Origin: a virus
DNA length: 26,828 nt
Reading direction: 5' to 3' (one strand)
IMG/VR virus record: IMGVR_UViG_3300019742_000011
Location: 1 to 26,828 of that record
Part shown: in pieces, positions 8,068 to 15,355 of the stretch
Layout: every line of letters starts with the position of its first letter
How positions within the stretch are numbered: the first letter of the stretch is position 1
The notes under the pieces: model-generated
The model's input: only the letters and a program-made list of their open reading frames with translations
What the model was told of the DNA's origin: nothing
The model's database searches: none
Position numbers and translations under genes: made by a program

Positions 8068-8090
8068 ATTATATAGAAATTTTGTTTAAA
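8068..8090 (-). promoter_or_regulatory. early/middle-type promoter, TTTAAAC-N10-TATAAT
   Basis: TTTAAAC (8090-8084), a 10-base spacer and TATAAT (8073-8068) on the minus strand, followed by AAAAAGGAG and the ATG of methyltransferase 1 at 8046. It would drive methyltransferase 1, helicase, membrane protein and polymerase as one operon. Confidence 0.75.
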
Positions 8091-8096
8091 ATATTT

Positions 8097-8300
8097 CTAA
8101 ACTACTTCCTCAACCGAACAAATATCAATAATAGCAAAATCACCCTCAAATACTCCATAGACAGCTTGTATATAATCTTCCAAAAATCCCTCCATTAAAT
8201 CTATAATACCTCTCTTTTCAACTTGCTTTTCATCAAATATCATACCTATTTCTGCATAATCATTTAAAACTCTTGCTCTAACTACATATTCTTTTTTCAT
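8097..8300 (-). CDS. hypothetical protein (67 aa)
   Basis: A 67-residue acidic protein (MKKEYVVRARVLNDYAEIGM...) with alternating strand-like and helical stretches and no membrane segment. Its ATG overlaps the stop of the gene at 8297-8530 (ATGA) with AAAGGAAAATAA in front. It is the last gene before the promoter of methyltransferase 1. No family recognised. Confidence 0.65.
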   Translation of the reverse strand: MKKEYVVRARVLNDYAEIGMIFDEKQVEKRGIIDLMEGFLEDYIQAVYGVFEGDFAIIDICSVEEVV

Positions 8301-8530
8301 TTATTTTCCTTTTGTAAATTTTTAATTTTTTGTTCTTTTCTTATAAAGTATCTCTCTAGTTGTTTTACTTCAAATGGTCTTAAATAAAATTGTACTTGAT
8401 AAGTATCATCATTATGTGTAGCTGATATTTTTAATACACCATCTTCCTCTTCGGACACTCTCATTCCATACTTACTATCAAAACCTAACTGTAATGGTTT
8501 ATTATATACAGATTTTAAGTTTACTTCCAT
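8297..8530 (-). CDS. hypothetical protein (77 aa)
   Basis: A 77-residue protein with one of the strongest binding sites in the window (AAGGAGGAAATA). The first 55 residues look like a beta-rich domain (MEVNLKSVYNKPLQLGF..., TYQVQFYLRPFEVKQLERYF) and the C-terminus is a charged helix. Stop and next start overlap. No function assigned. Confidence 0.65.
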   Translation of the reverse strand: MEVNLKSVYNKPLQLGFDSKYGMRVSEEEDGVLKISATHNDDTYQVQFYLRPFEVKQLERYFIRKEQKIKNLQKENK

Positions 8531-8552
8531 TATTTCCTCCTTGGAAATTTAA

Positions 8553-8903
8553 TCATATATTTCTTTTTTTTAATTTTTTATATACCTTAGATTCTAAAAA
8601 TTTCTCAACCTTTAAATCATCCTTACCAAATAACTCATCACCGTCATAAAAATATGTAAATTTATCTTTAATATCAAAATCAATTTCTATATAAGCTGTA
8701 CTAAATGACCAAAATATACCAATTTCACCTGTACCACTTACCATAATTTTAGGACAACCTATATTATTATTTTTCAACATTTCTATAAGATTTCTAGTGG
8801 TCTCTATAATATCATCTTTAGGTGATATTCCTCCATATCCATCCCAATTATCTTTAAGATTTTTATAGCTATTTAGTTCCTCTACTATCTCTTTATAAGT
8901 CAT
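8553..8903 (-). CDS. conserved-type small protein with NWDGYGG motif (116 aa)
   Basis: A 116-residue soluble protein. Near the N-terminus it has LKDNWDGYGGISP, then a helix, then PKIMVSGTGEIGIFWSFSTAYIEI-like strands. Small bacterial and phage proteins with the order 'NWDGxGA ... P ... G-x-I-x-x-x-W' are common hypothetical proteins, but I know no established function. The start is directly after the DHH gene's TAG, using an AGGAGAAAG binding site inside that gene. It shares the operon with the DHH phosphoesterase. Confidence 0.7.
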   Translation of the reverse strand: MTYKEIVEELNSYKNLKDNWDGYGGISPKDDIIETTRNLIEMLKNNNIGCPKIMVSGTGEIGIFWSFSTAYIEIDFDIKDKFTYFYDGDELFGKDDLKVEKFLESKVYKKLKKRNI

Positions 8904-9857
8904 CTATCTTTCTCCTATACTAACTAATACCTCATCCACAATATACATCATTTTTTTAGTAAATTGTACCAAGGTACTAGGATTATTATCTTTAAGAGTT
9001 ATACCAAATGCTCTAGTATGTCCTCCAACTGTTTTAGTTGATTCTATATCTTTTATTTTAGATATAAACATTTTATGAGCCTCCTCTTGACTTTTTAGAT
9101 TTTTATTCAATCTTACTGATATTCTACCTGTTGAATTAACTATAACATAGGTTTTATAATCAGGAAAATCTAATGTAACAAAATTCATAAATTTATCAGT
9201 AAAAATCAGTAACATATCATTAGAACCTATACTAAAAAGTTTACCTGATTTCTTAATTTTATCCATAGCTTCATTCTTTTTTTCTAAAATCTTTTTATAT
9301 CTTTCTTTATCATTAGCTCGTATTCCAAAAGATTCTTTAAACTTAGAATAAAAATGCTCTTTACCATAATCCCAAAACAGTTCATTATATACAAAACCTA
9401 CTCTAAAATCTTTATTGTCATCTTGCCATAAGTCATAAGAATTTACAGCTTTTAGAAAACGGTTCAAATCATCTTTAATTGTAATATCCTTAAATTTTCT
9501 TAGATATAGATAAGTAAGAGTTGATGCTGAATAACCCTCATTAACCAAAATAGTAAGATTTTTAGACTTATATTTAGATGGAGTAAAAGAATATTGATGA
9601 TGGTCAATGAAGATAAACTTTGAGTTATGTTTTAGAGAAATCTCTTGAAGTTTAGCTAGTTGATATTCCTCAAATTTGAGGTCGGTTATATAGATAGTAT
9701 CAAAGAAATTTCTAACACAATGCTCATCAATAATATCAAGATATTCATCAATTTTAGAATAACCTATACAATAATTTTGGTTTAATCCTATAGTATTATG
9801 AAGAACTATTGAGCAGGTTACACCATCTAAATCATAATGAGTTAGATTAATAATCAT
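8904..9857 (-). CDS. DHH-family phosphoesterase (NrnA/RecJ-like)
   Basis: A 317-residue protein with the DHH superfamily metal ligands in order: HYDLDG (H7, D9, D11), YITDL (D59), IDHH (D85-H87), and a C-terminal DHHA1-type GGH motif (GGHTRAFG, about 278-285). Members hydrolyse phosphodiesters in short oligonucleotides (nanoRNase), cyclic dinucleotides or single-stranded DNA (RecJ). The size is that of NrnA-like enzymes rather than RecJ. In a phage it could recycle oligonucleotides or degrade signalling dinucleotides; the sequence does not decide. Its ATG overlaps the stop of the possible clamp-loader subunit upstream. Confidence 0.88.
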   Translation of the reverse strand: MIINLTHYDLDGVTCSIVLHNTIGLNQNYCIGYSKIDEYLDIIDEHCVRNFFDTIYITDLKFEEYQLAKLQEISLKHNSKFIFIDHHQYSFTPSKYKSKNLTILVNEGYSASTLTYLYLRKFKDITIKDDLNRFLKAVNSYDLWQDDNKDFRVGFVYNELFWDYGKEHFYSKFKESFGIRANDKERYKKILEKKNEAMDKIKKSGKLFSIGSNDMLLIFTDKFMNFVTLDFPDYKTYVIVNSTGRISVRLNKNLKSQEEAHKMFISKIKDIESTKTVGGHTRAFGITLKDNNPSTLVQFTKKMMYIVDEVLVSIGER

Positions 9858-10342
9858 TCAATTCCTTTTATACTTTTAATTTCATTTTTATACCTAGTTG
9901 TAATCTTTCTTAACTCTAATATATTTGGGTCATCTATAAGCCTTTCATCAAATTGAGACCATTTTTCCATAATCCTATATATTCTTTTACCACCTAAAAT
10001 CTCTAAATATTCCTTAGCTGATACTTCACCTACATTAAATTCTTTTTGAATCCATTTAATAACTATATGAATATATTCATCTTTTTTGTCATTAGGTAGT
10101 GATAAATTTTTTGGATATTTTGATGAGTGTTTTAAAAATCTATATTCAGCAACTACAGGAATAGGTGTTTTATATCTATACATTTGAGCCATAGATATAC
10201 AAGCTTTTGGAAGATTACTAAACTTTCTATAGGTAACAAAGGTTTTGAAGTGTTTTTCTATATCCTCATCTTGAATTGACTTTCCATTAGATATTGAGTT
10301 CATAACATCCCAATATCCTACCTTTTTTTCAATCTTTTTCAT
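9854..10342 (-). CDS. possible clamp loader small subunit (gp62-like)
   Basis: A 162-residue protein. I choose the ATG at 10342, four bases after AAGGAG, over the TTG one codon upstream. The layout (YWDVMNSISNGK, then KHFKTFVTYRKFSNLP, AQMYRYKTPIPV, a basic loop, and EYLEILGGKRIYRIMEKW) matches how I remember phage 'DNA polymerase clamp loader subunit A' proteins: a short helix with GK, an F-x-P/T-F-x-x-x-R-x-LS segment, and a C-terminal helical pair. A gp44-like large subunit is encoded at 13153-16264, so a small partner is expected. I have no alignment to prove it. Confidence 0.5.
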   Translation of the reverse strand: MKKIEKKVGYWDVMNSISNGKSIQDEDIEKHFKTFVTYRKFSNLPKACISMAQMYRYKTPIPVVAEYRFLKHSSKYPKNLSLPNDKKDEYIHIVIKWIQKEFNVGEVSAKEYLEILGGKRIYRIMEKWSQFDERLIDDPNILELRKITTRYKNEIKSIKGIE

Positions 10343-10580
10343 CAATCTCCTTATATTCTTCTATTTTATCAAAATTAACTAAGTTTCTACTTGTTAATTT
10401 TGTGCTAAATTCTAACATTTTTATTTCTTTATTCTTTTTTGTGGCTACTATATAACCATCTTGAACTAAGCCTATGGTATAGATATTCTCTATATAATAT
10501 TGATTTAACTGAAACAATCCAACAAAAGCTAAAATTATAGCAATGTATTTATAACCTCTTTTTGTTTTAATTCTATTCAT
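10329..10580 (-). CDS. small single-pass membrane protein (83 aa)
   Basis: Eighty-three residues with a basic N-terminus (MNRIKTKRGYK), one hydrophobic segment (about 11-25, YIAIILAFVGLFQLN) and a periplasmic or cytoplasmic tail of about 55 residues ending in acidic KEIDEKD. By the positive-inside rule the N-terminus should be cytoplasmic. It starts after AAAAAGGATTAAAG, and its 3' end overlaps the possible gp62 gene. It is the first gene after the promoter at 10601-10623. Function unknown. Confidence 0.65.
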   Translation of the reverse strand: MNRIKTKRGYKYIAIILAFVGLFQLNQYYIENIYTIGLVQDGYIVATKKNKEIKMLEFSTKLTSRNLVNFDKIEEYKEIDEKD

Positions 10581-10600
10581 CTTTAATCCTTTTTTTATTT

Positions 10601-10623
10601 ATTATATAGAAATTTAGCTTAAT
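10601..10623 (-). promoter_or_regulatory. early/middle-type promoter, ATTAAGC-N10-TATAAT
   Basis: TATAAT (10606-10601) preceded after 10 bases by ATTAAGC (10623-10617), a weaker match to TTTAAAC; a TTTAAGT lies a little further upstream (10634-10628). The 14 bases from TATAAT upstream (TATAAT plus TAGAAATT) are identical to the promoter at 8068. It lies at the 3' end of the gene at 10619-11581 and would drive the membrane protein, the possible gp62 subunit and DHH genes. Confidence 0.65.
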
Positions 10624-11581
10624 CTTTACTTAAAATATTTTGATTTTTCCAATCCATAGGAATAATACAATTTTTGGTAGTATTAGATTCAGGATTACTT
10701 ATATTCACTTGTTCGTGCTTGATATGAATATGTTTATCGTTATATATGTATGTATATTTATCTATTAATTCATTATTCATATTATTGTATATCATATTTC
10801 CCTCACCATTATACTTACAAATAAAGAATTTTCCGTCTTCTTTTATAGAATGGATGTTTTTACCATCTTCATTACATATCCATATATCTTTATTTCTTTT
10901 AAATGTTTTTATATTTTTATTATCGTGGTAAGTATATTCTCCAACAAGAAATGGACTAATAAGCATCTCCACCAAACCCTCACTATTATAGTGTTTGTAT
11001 TTATAAGCAATCAATTTTGAATCTTTAAAAGACTCCCATCCTATATCTATTCCATAACTATCAAACAATGTGTGTATGATTCTACCATCAGAATATCTTT
11101 TGGTTGTTGGTATATTATCGTTATTATATTCTATTGTATAGGCATTTTGAAAGTCACCTTTAGGTTTTATACCATATTTATCATTTGTTGGATTGACTGT
11201 ACATCTTTTATTTGAGAATATATTATACCATTTTTTTGGATGTATAATATCAACTTGTCCAAAATCACATCTAATAATATCACCGTTATCATTATATTCC
11301 TTTTTATATCTTTGTATAGGATGATTATTCTCTATACAATTCCATTTAGAATCATATTTGTTTGTATACTCTTCATTATTATACTCAAAAACTAAAATAT
11401 AGTCTTCCAAATTAAAAATGTTATGGTTTAAAACTGACCTAATATCACTCACAATGTTATGATAATCACCCTTAATATCTTTCAATCTATCGATAGGAAA
11501 ATCCTCTCCTACATTTTTTAGCCACCATCCTGTATCCACTAATGCTAGAGCTTTTAGTAACTCTTTAGTTATTTTCATCAT
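10619..11581 (-). CDS. hypothetical protein with YD-like repeats (320 aa)
   Basis: A 320-residue Tyr/Asn/Lys-rich protein. After a helical N-terminus (about 1-50) there are several loose repeats of the kind 'Y-x-Y-N-x-x-G-x-I' (YKKEYNDNGDII, YTIEYNND, YKHYNSEGLV, CKYNGEGNMI, YTYIYNDKHI). This resembles YD/RHS-type or MORN-variant beta repeats, usually surface or toxin-associated. No signal peptide is visible. It starts 15 bases after the o-spanin-like gene with a modest site (AAAGGTAA), so it is probably the last gene of the late cassette. No specific function can be given. Confidence 0.6.
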   Translation of the reverse strand: MMKITKELLKALALVDTGWWLKNVGEDFPIDRLKDIKGDYHNIVSDIRSVLNHNIFNLEDYILVFEYNNEEYTNKYDSKWNCIENNHPIQRYKKEYNDNGDIIRCDFGQVDIIHPKKWYNIFSNKRCTVNPTNDKYGIKPKGDFQNAYTIEYNNDNIPTTKRYSDGRIIHTLFDSYGIDIGWESFKDSKLIAYKYKHYNSEGLVEMLISPFLVGEYTYHDNKNIKTFKRNKDIWICNEDGKNIHSIKEDGKFFICKYNGEGNMIYNNMNNELIDKYTYIYNDKHIHIKHEQVNISNPESNTTKNCIIPMDWKNQNILSKD

Positions 11582-11596
11582 TTACCTTTCTTTTTA

Positions 11597-11881
11597 TTAA
11601 TCTCTACTTAAAATCTTTTGATTAAACTTATTAACACCATTTAATAAAGTTCTATATTTAGCTTTACATTCTTTAGAAGACTTTATCCATTTTAAAATAT
11701 CATTTTTTGATATAATAACATTTGAACCTTTTGTTGTCATATTAATATCTAAATCCTCTAAATCTTTATAATCAGAGGTATCAAAAATATAACTATAACA
11801 CTCCCTATCTTTTACAATTATTTCAGGTGCTTTGGTGCAAGATATAAGAAATAAAGGAATAATAAACATAAAATATTTCAT
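11597..11881 (-). CDS. probable outer-membrane lipoprotein, o-spanin (Rz1-like)
   Basis: A 94-residue protein with a short lipoprotein signal: MKYF, a hydrophobic stretch and the lipobox LISC, giving Cys15 as the lipidated residue. The mature part is about 80 residues, polar and Lys-rich. The ATG overlaps the stop of the coiled-coil membrane protein upstream (ATGA), the usual i-spanin/o-spanin order. Such pairs join inner and outer membranes and fuse them in the last step of lysis, which implies a Gram-negative host. Unlike lambda Rz1 it is not embedded in Rz and has no Pro-rich stretch. A moron lipoprotein is the alternative. Confidence 0.6.
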   Translation of the reverse strand: MKYFMFIIPLFLISCTKAPEIIVKDRECYSYIFDTSDYKDLEDLDINMTTKGSNVIISKNDILKWIKSSKECKAKYRTLLNGVNKFNQKILSRD

Positions 11882-12210
11882 ATCTTTATCACCAATTCTC
11901 TATCACTTTCACCAAACATCTTTTTAAGATTTTCTATATCTTTATCTATATCTTTATCTATATCTCTAAGCTCTTCTATAGTTTCTACTTTAGATTTATG
12001 CTCAATCTCTTTGATTTTTATCTCGTCCTTGTGTGATTTTTCTATATTCTTTGTAGTATCTTTTTCTATAGCTTCTTTATATTCCTCCAAATCTTTTTTA
12101 GATTCTTTAGATTCACTTTTAAGAAATAGTATATATGCTCCTGCTAAGATTGAACCAAAAAATATAAAAATATTCTTGATGTTTCCAAAAATTGATGTTA
12201 AAAATGTCAT
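11878..12210 (-). CDS. probable inner-membrane spanin (i-spanin, Rz-like)
   Basis: A 110-residue protein with one N-terminal membrane segment (about 12-30, NIFIFFGSILAGAYILFLK) followed by a highly charged helical, coiled-coil-prone domain to the end. This is the topology of Rz-type i-spanins. A 12-base tandem repeat encodes repeated DIDK units in the coiled coil. It starts after AAGGAG and overlaps the lipoprotein gene by 4 bases. No sequence family is recognised beyond topology and context. Confidence 0.6.
   Translation of the reverse strand: MTFLTSIFGNIKNIFIFFGSILAGAYILFLKSESKESKKDLEEYKEAIEKDTTKNIEKSHKDEIKIKEIEHKSKVETIEELRDIDKDIDKDIENLKKMFGESDRELVIKI
11934..11965. repeat. 12-bp tandem repeat (about 2.6 copies) inside the i-spanin gene
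   Basis: The unit CTATATCTTTAT is repeated perfectly at 11934-11945 and 11946-11957 and partly after. On the coding strand it yields in-frame DIDK repeats, so copy-number change would alter coiled-coil length without breaking the frame. Confidence 0.75.
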
Positions 12211-12219
12211 TATTTCTCC

Positions 12220-12810
12220 TTAAAGTATTATTGCTAAATTATGAGAACCAATTGTTAATGGTAAATCCTCATCTAATGGACTTCTTTCATTAAATTTTCT
12301 TACATATTTTAAAGGTATATTTAATTCCGAAAGAATCTTTTCTATTTTATCTCTATCAAAATTAGTATCATATAATATATCATTTTGAATAACAATACCT
12401 TTAATATACTTAAGAGCTTTAAATGTTTTATCACCTAATTTATTTCTTTTCATATTAATTACCTCTTCTCTTTCTTGATACTTTTTACCTATTCTTATGC
12501 CATTTGAATCAGTACCATTAAACCCGTTTATAGGTTGAATTTTAAAGTTATCAGAAATAAAACTTCCATCTAAGTCAATTCTTATTCTATATCCTCTTTT
12601 AATATTAATATCCTTTGACATAATATTTTGAGCAAGACAAGAATCCCTAGTACAAGAAAATCTATCATTATGAGAAAAGAATTCAAACATATCTAATCCA
12701 TAGGAGCTTAAAGTATTTTTATCTATTAGTAAATTTAGAGACTTTAAGGTGGTAAAATGATACAAATCACCAACTTGTTTACCCTCTAAAAAATCTCTAA
12801 ATTTAATCAT
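12220..12810 (-). CDS. phage protein of ADP-ribosyltransferase-like type, putative internal protein
   Basis: A 196-residue protein. After MIKFRDFLEGK, which resembles a capsid-targeting tag, comes DLYHFTTLKSLNLLIDKNTL, then RFSCTRDSCL, a strand segment YRIRIDLDG...FKIQP, and EREEVINM. The order 'YHFT..L..LL....L', 'S-x-TRD', 'RI-x-LDG', 'E-x-E-E' recalls ADP-ribosyltransferase-fold proteins of the DarT/RES-like kind (H/R/E ligands). I recall similar phage hypotheticals, but no catalytic assignment is proven. It overlaps the holin-like gene by 8 bases and lies in the late cassette. It is not an endolysin by any motif. If an enzyme, NAD+ would be the substrate. Confidence 0.5.
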   Translation of the reverse strand: MIKFRDFLEGKQVGDLYHFTTLKSLNLLIDKNTLSSYGLDMFEFFSHNDRFSCTRDSCLAQNIMSKDINIKRGYRIRIDLDGSFISDNFKIQPINGFNGTDSNGIRIGKKYQEREEVINMKRNKLGDKTFKALKYIKGIVIQNDILYDTNFDRDKIEKILSELNIPLKYVRKFNERSPLDEDLPLTIGSHNLAIIL

Positions 12811-13099
12811 TATTTTTCTCCATTTCTTTTAATTTATCTAATATAATTTTAGATGCCTTATCAGCTACTTTTGAAGATTTATCAGAAGATGTTCCTGTAT
12901 AAAATCCATAAATGACAAATATTAATCCTGTAAAGATTGTATAAAGATTGATTAAAGATGAATCTATTGAACCTATATATAAAGAATACATAAATAATAC
13001 AGTTGTCACTGCTAAATATGTGAAAACTGTAGTTAGGAGAACAACTTTTCTACCCCTTGCTACATCACCCTCAGTCCACTCAATGAAACTTCTAATCAT
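12803..13099 (-). CDS. small two-TM membrane protein, holin candidate
   Basis: A 98-residue protein with a charged N-terminus (FIEWTEGDVARGRK), two hydrophobic segments (about 19-42 and 48-68) and a charged C-terminal tail (KASKIILDKLKEMEKNND). Short size, two membrane spans and a Lys-rich tail fit a class II holin, and it is followed by spanin-like genes. No endolysin is recognised nearby, so the role rests on topology and context. A TATAAATA and a hairpin that partly covers the AGAGAGG binding site lie directly in front. The design looks meant to keep it off until late transcription. Confidence 0.6.
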   Translation of the reverse strand: MIRSFIEWTEGDVARGRKVVLLTTVFTYLAVTTVLFMYSLYIGSIDSSLINLYTIFTGLIFVIYGFYTGTSSDKSSKVADKASKIILDKLKEMEKNND

Positions 13100-13108
13100 A
13101 GTTATACC

Positions 13109-13143
13109 TCTCTTTATAACTATTTATAAAACCTATAAAGAGA
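13109..13143 (-). promoter_or_regulatory. RBS-masking hairpin with late promoter in its loop
   Basis: TCTCTTTATA (plus strand 13109-13118) and TATAAAGAGA (13134-13143) form a perfect 10-bp stem with a 15-base loop. In minus-strand RNA the 3' arm ends in AAAGAGA, overlapping the AGAGAGG binding site of the holin-like gene. Read-through transcripts from upstream would fold and hide the site. Transcripts from the TATAAATA in the loop (start near 13115) would lack the 5' arm. It also lies only ten bases past the stop of the clamp-loader C-half and could help terminate. Confidence 0.6.
13121..13128 (-). promoter_or_regulatory. T4-late-type promoter TATAAATA for the lysis cassette
   Basis: An exact TATAAATA on the minus strand, 21 bases before the ATG at 13099. 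With T4 spacing, transcription would begin around 13115, inside the 3' arm of the hairpin. The downstream genes (holin-like, spanin-like) are of a late class, which supports the reading. Confidence 0.55.
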
Positions 13144-13152
13144 TTATTATTT

Positions 13153-13884
13153 TTATACTAAATCAACCTTAGGATTAGCTATAATTTCAACGAACATCGC
13201 GGCTACTGGTATCATTTTATCTCTAGCTGTATGATACATATCTTGATATTTTGCTACAATTAATATAACATTTGGTTGGGATTCTGGTTTAATATATGTA
13301 TCTAAATTTTTAAAAAGATATGTAAAAACAGAACCGGGGTCACTCATATCTAATAATAACTCTCTTACTTTTGAGAAGTTTTTATCTTTAGCAAATTGCA
13401 TAAGTTTAATATATTGAGAGGTTTGATTTAGAATATTATCATCAATAATCAATTCACCTGATGTACAAGTTTTTTGAAGAATTGAAATCATTCCTCTAAT
13501 ACTAGGGTAAAATGTTGTTATAATTGTTTGAACATCCTGCTTATTATATTTAATATTTTCATTATCAAGAATGTATGTTAGTCTATTATACATTTGAATA
13601 CCTATCTCTTTTTTGTTAGATTTAAAGATATAATCAAAATCAATCTCTATAAATCTATTCCTAAGAGGTTCTATAAGTTTTTCTTTATAGTTGGCTGTCA
13701 TTATAAAAGATGTATGTTTAATATGGTCTTCTATTGTACCTCTCGCGGCTTTTTGTGCGTCTGGTGTAAGTCCATCACAATTTGATACAACAAATCCATC
13801 TTTGTGAATAAATGTATGATTTTTATGAACTGTTAGATTTATGACTCTTTTTATACCTTTTGATTTTATTGATTTAATTTTCAT
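13153..13884 (-). CDS. 44: split intein C-fragment + clamp loader large subunit C-half (gp44)
   Basis: A 243-residue protein. Residues 1-35 are an intein C-fragment: RVINLTV...HTFIHKDGFVVSN matches Hint block F and G, ending in the catalytic Asn35. The usual penultimate His is Ser. Cys36 is the +1 nucleophile and starts the C-extein CDGLTPDAQKAARGTIEDH, which continues the Walker B motif of the N-half. SFIMTAN (sensor 1) and EPLRNRFIEIDF (the SRC/arginine-finger region of T4 gp44) follow, then the collar domain. After trans-splicing with the protein at 15482-16264 the product is 316 residues (108 + 208), close to T4 gp44 (319), the ATPase that loads the sliding clamp. It starts at an ATG after AAAGGAAC and overlaps the nuclease gene by 11 bases. 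Confidence 0.9.
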   Translation of the reverse strand: MKIKSIKSKGIKRVINLTVHKNHTFIHKDGFVVSNCDGLTPDAQKAARGTIEDHIKHTSFIMTANYKEKLIEPLRNRFIEIDFDYIFKSNKKEIGIQMYNRLTYILDNENIKYNKQDVQTIITTFYPSIRGMISILQKTCTSGELIIDDNILNQTSQYIKLMQFAKDKNFSKVRELLLDMSDPGSVFTYLFKNLDTYIKPESQPNVILIVAKYQDMYHTARDKMIPVAAMFVEIIANPKVDLV

Positions 13885-15355
13885 TTTGTTCCTTTAGTGT
13901 TTTGTTTAATCCCCAAGATTTTAAAACCTTTAAAACCTTTACGAAATTTACATCTCCTATTTCTTCTCTTAGCTCTTTAATTTTATTATATAATAAAATT
14001 AAATTATTCTTAAAATAGGTTTCCGTAATAAATTCGTATTTTAAATTATTTTGTTCACAATATTCTATTGTATATCTTTCTTTGGCTTTCACTACCTTGT
14101 TATCTATTTGATTGGAAGGCTTTACTTCATATATTATGGAATTTATATTATCATAATAGTCGGTTATATAGTTTTTATATGTATTATCTATTTGGTATGG
14201 TATAATTACGGTCTCATACTCAAATGTAGGATTTAATATATGGAACATAAAATCCCATGTCGAACGATATTTATTATTGTTATAATATATTCTACAATTT
14301 ATATATCCATTTTTTGCTACTATAAAATCCCCACTTAATATCCTATTCTTCATAAATGTAGATTGTCTATCCCTAGCCTCTTGTGGATAATCTCTTGTAT
14401 ATAAATCAGGGTGTTTAAATGCCTCGTAATAACAACTATGTGAGCAAAATATTCTCTTCTTACTTGATAATCTATACATTTCACCACATATTATACAATT
14501 ATTGGTATATAACATATTAAATAGGTCTATATTATTATCTTCAATATATCTTCTTGTTGTATTATTAGAATCTACTAATACACTAAAATCCTTATTGATT
14601 TTATATGTGTATTTTATATTAATTATATCAAAAAGTTTCTCCATATATTCAAAAAGACTCTTTATGGAGGTTTTATTTGTTTTTGTATTCTTTATCAAAA
14701 GGAACAAATTATTAAATATTATATCCTTTTGATATTTTAGTAAACCTCCTTTTGGACTAACGAAATTTAAATCTTTTAATTTACTTGAATCTATTTCTTT
14801 AGGAATAGATTTATTATTTGTTCTATAGCTTACACAAGATTTATCACTACAGTAAATCTTGTGTAATAATATATTTGTGGAGAATATATTATTACAATAT
14901 TCACAAACCCTCTCTTCCGTTAGAGAATTAAAATTAACAACATTTAACTTTATAAAAGTTTTAAGTTTAATGTTACCTATATTGATATTAGAAAATGGCT
15001 CTACTATATTTTTAACCTCAGAATTAAGTCTATAGTATTCTTTATTTAGTAAAACATTTTCATATAAACCATCTATAAATTTATCCAATCTTTTATTAGC
15101 TAATGTTCTATTTACAAACTTTTTTAGTTTACCAACACATATATCATCTCCACAAGTTTCTCTATAACCATCTTTGAAACTTTTAAATTTTGCTTTATTG
15201 TCACAATATTTGCATTTAGTAACGAAAGTTATGTTATTTTCCATAACATAAGCCTCCTCTATACTTTCGTATTGCTTAATTAAATGATTTAATAAACCTC
15301 TATTCGATTGAAACACTCTACCTGTTTTGTTGCATACATAGTCTTTTAATTTCAT
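13874..15355 (-). CDS. putative homing endonuclease between the split-intein gene halves
   Basis: A 493-residue protein with three C4-type zinc-binding motifs: CKYC...C(4)C (48-73), CEYC...C(4)C (151-174) and CIIC...C(3)C (287-308). An N-terminal VCNKTGRVF...GLLNHL resembles a zinc-knuckle/finger. The C-terminal 130 residues carry STWDF (365-369), then ITDYYD (D399) and IIYEVKP (E410, K412), a D-x(10)-E-x-K core like PD-(D/E)XK and Vsr-like homing nucleases. No HNH, GIY-YIG or LAGLIDADG motif is seen. It lies exactly between the halves of the fractured clamp loader gene, as EDxHD-type nucleases do in known fractured phage genes. It probably cuts the uninterrupted gene to spread the cassette. 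It overlaps both neighbouring genes. Confidence 0.75.
   Translation of the reverse strand: MKLKDYVCNKTGRVFQSNRGLLNHLIKQYESIEEAYVMENNITFVTKCKYCDNKAKFKSFKDGYRETCGDDICVGKLKKFVNRTLANKRLDKFIDGLYENVLLNKEYYRLNSEVKNIVEPFSNINIGNIKLKTFIKLNVVNFNSLTEERVCEYCNNIFSTNILLHKIYCSDKSCVSYRTNNKSIPKEIDSSKLKDLNFVSPKGGLLKYQKDIIFNNLFLLIKNTKTNKTSIKSLFEYMEKLFDIINIKYTYKINKDFSVLVDSNNTTRRYIEDNNIDLFNMLYTNNCIICGEMYRLSSKKRIFCSHSCYYEAFKHPDLYTRDYPQEARDRQSTFMKNRILSGDFIVAKNGYINCRIYYNNNKYRSTWDFMFHILNPTFEYETVIIPYQIDNTYKNYITDYYDNINSIIYEVKPSNQIDNKVVKAKERYTIEYCEQNNLKYEFITETYFKNNLILLYNKIKELREEIGDVNFVKVLKVLKSWGLNKTLKEQNEN

Noticed and set aside
12220-12810. endolysin at the usual position after a holin
   Set aside because: No lysozyme, amidase or peptidase motif; segments fit an ADP-ribosyltransferase-like protein better.
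13874-15355. HNH or GIY-YIG homing endonuclease
   Set aside because: Neither motif is present. The Cys pairs are zinc-binding type, and the acidic core is D...E-x-K.
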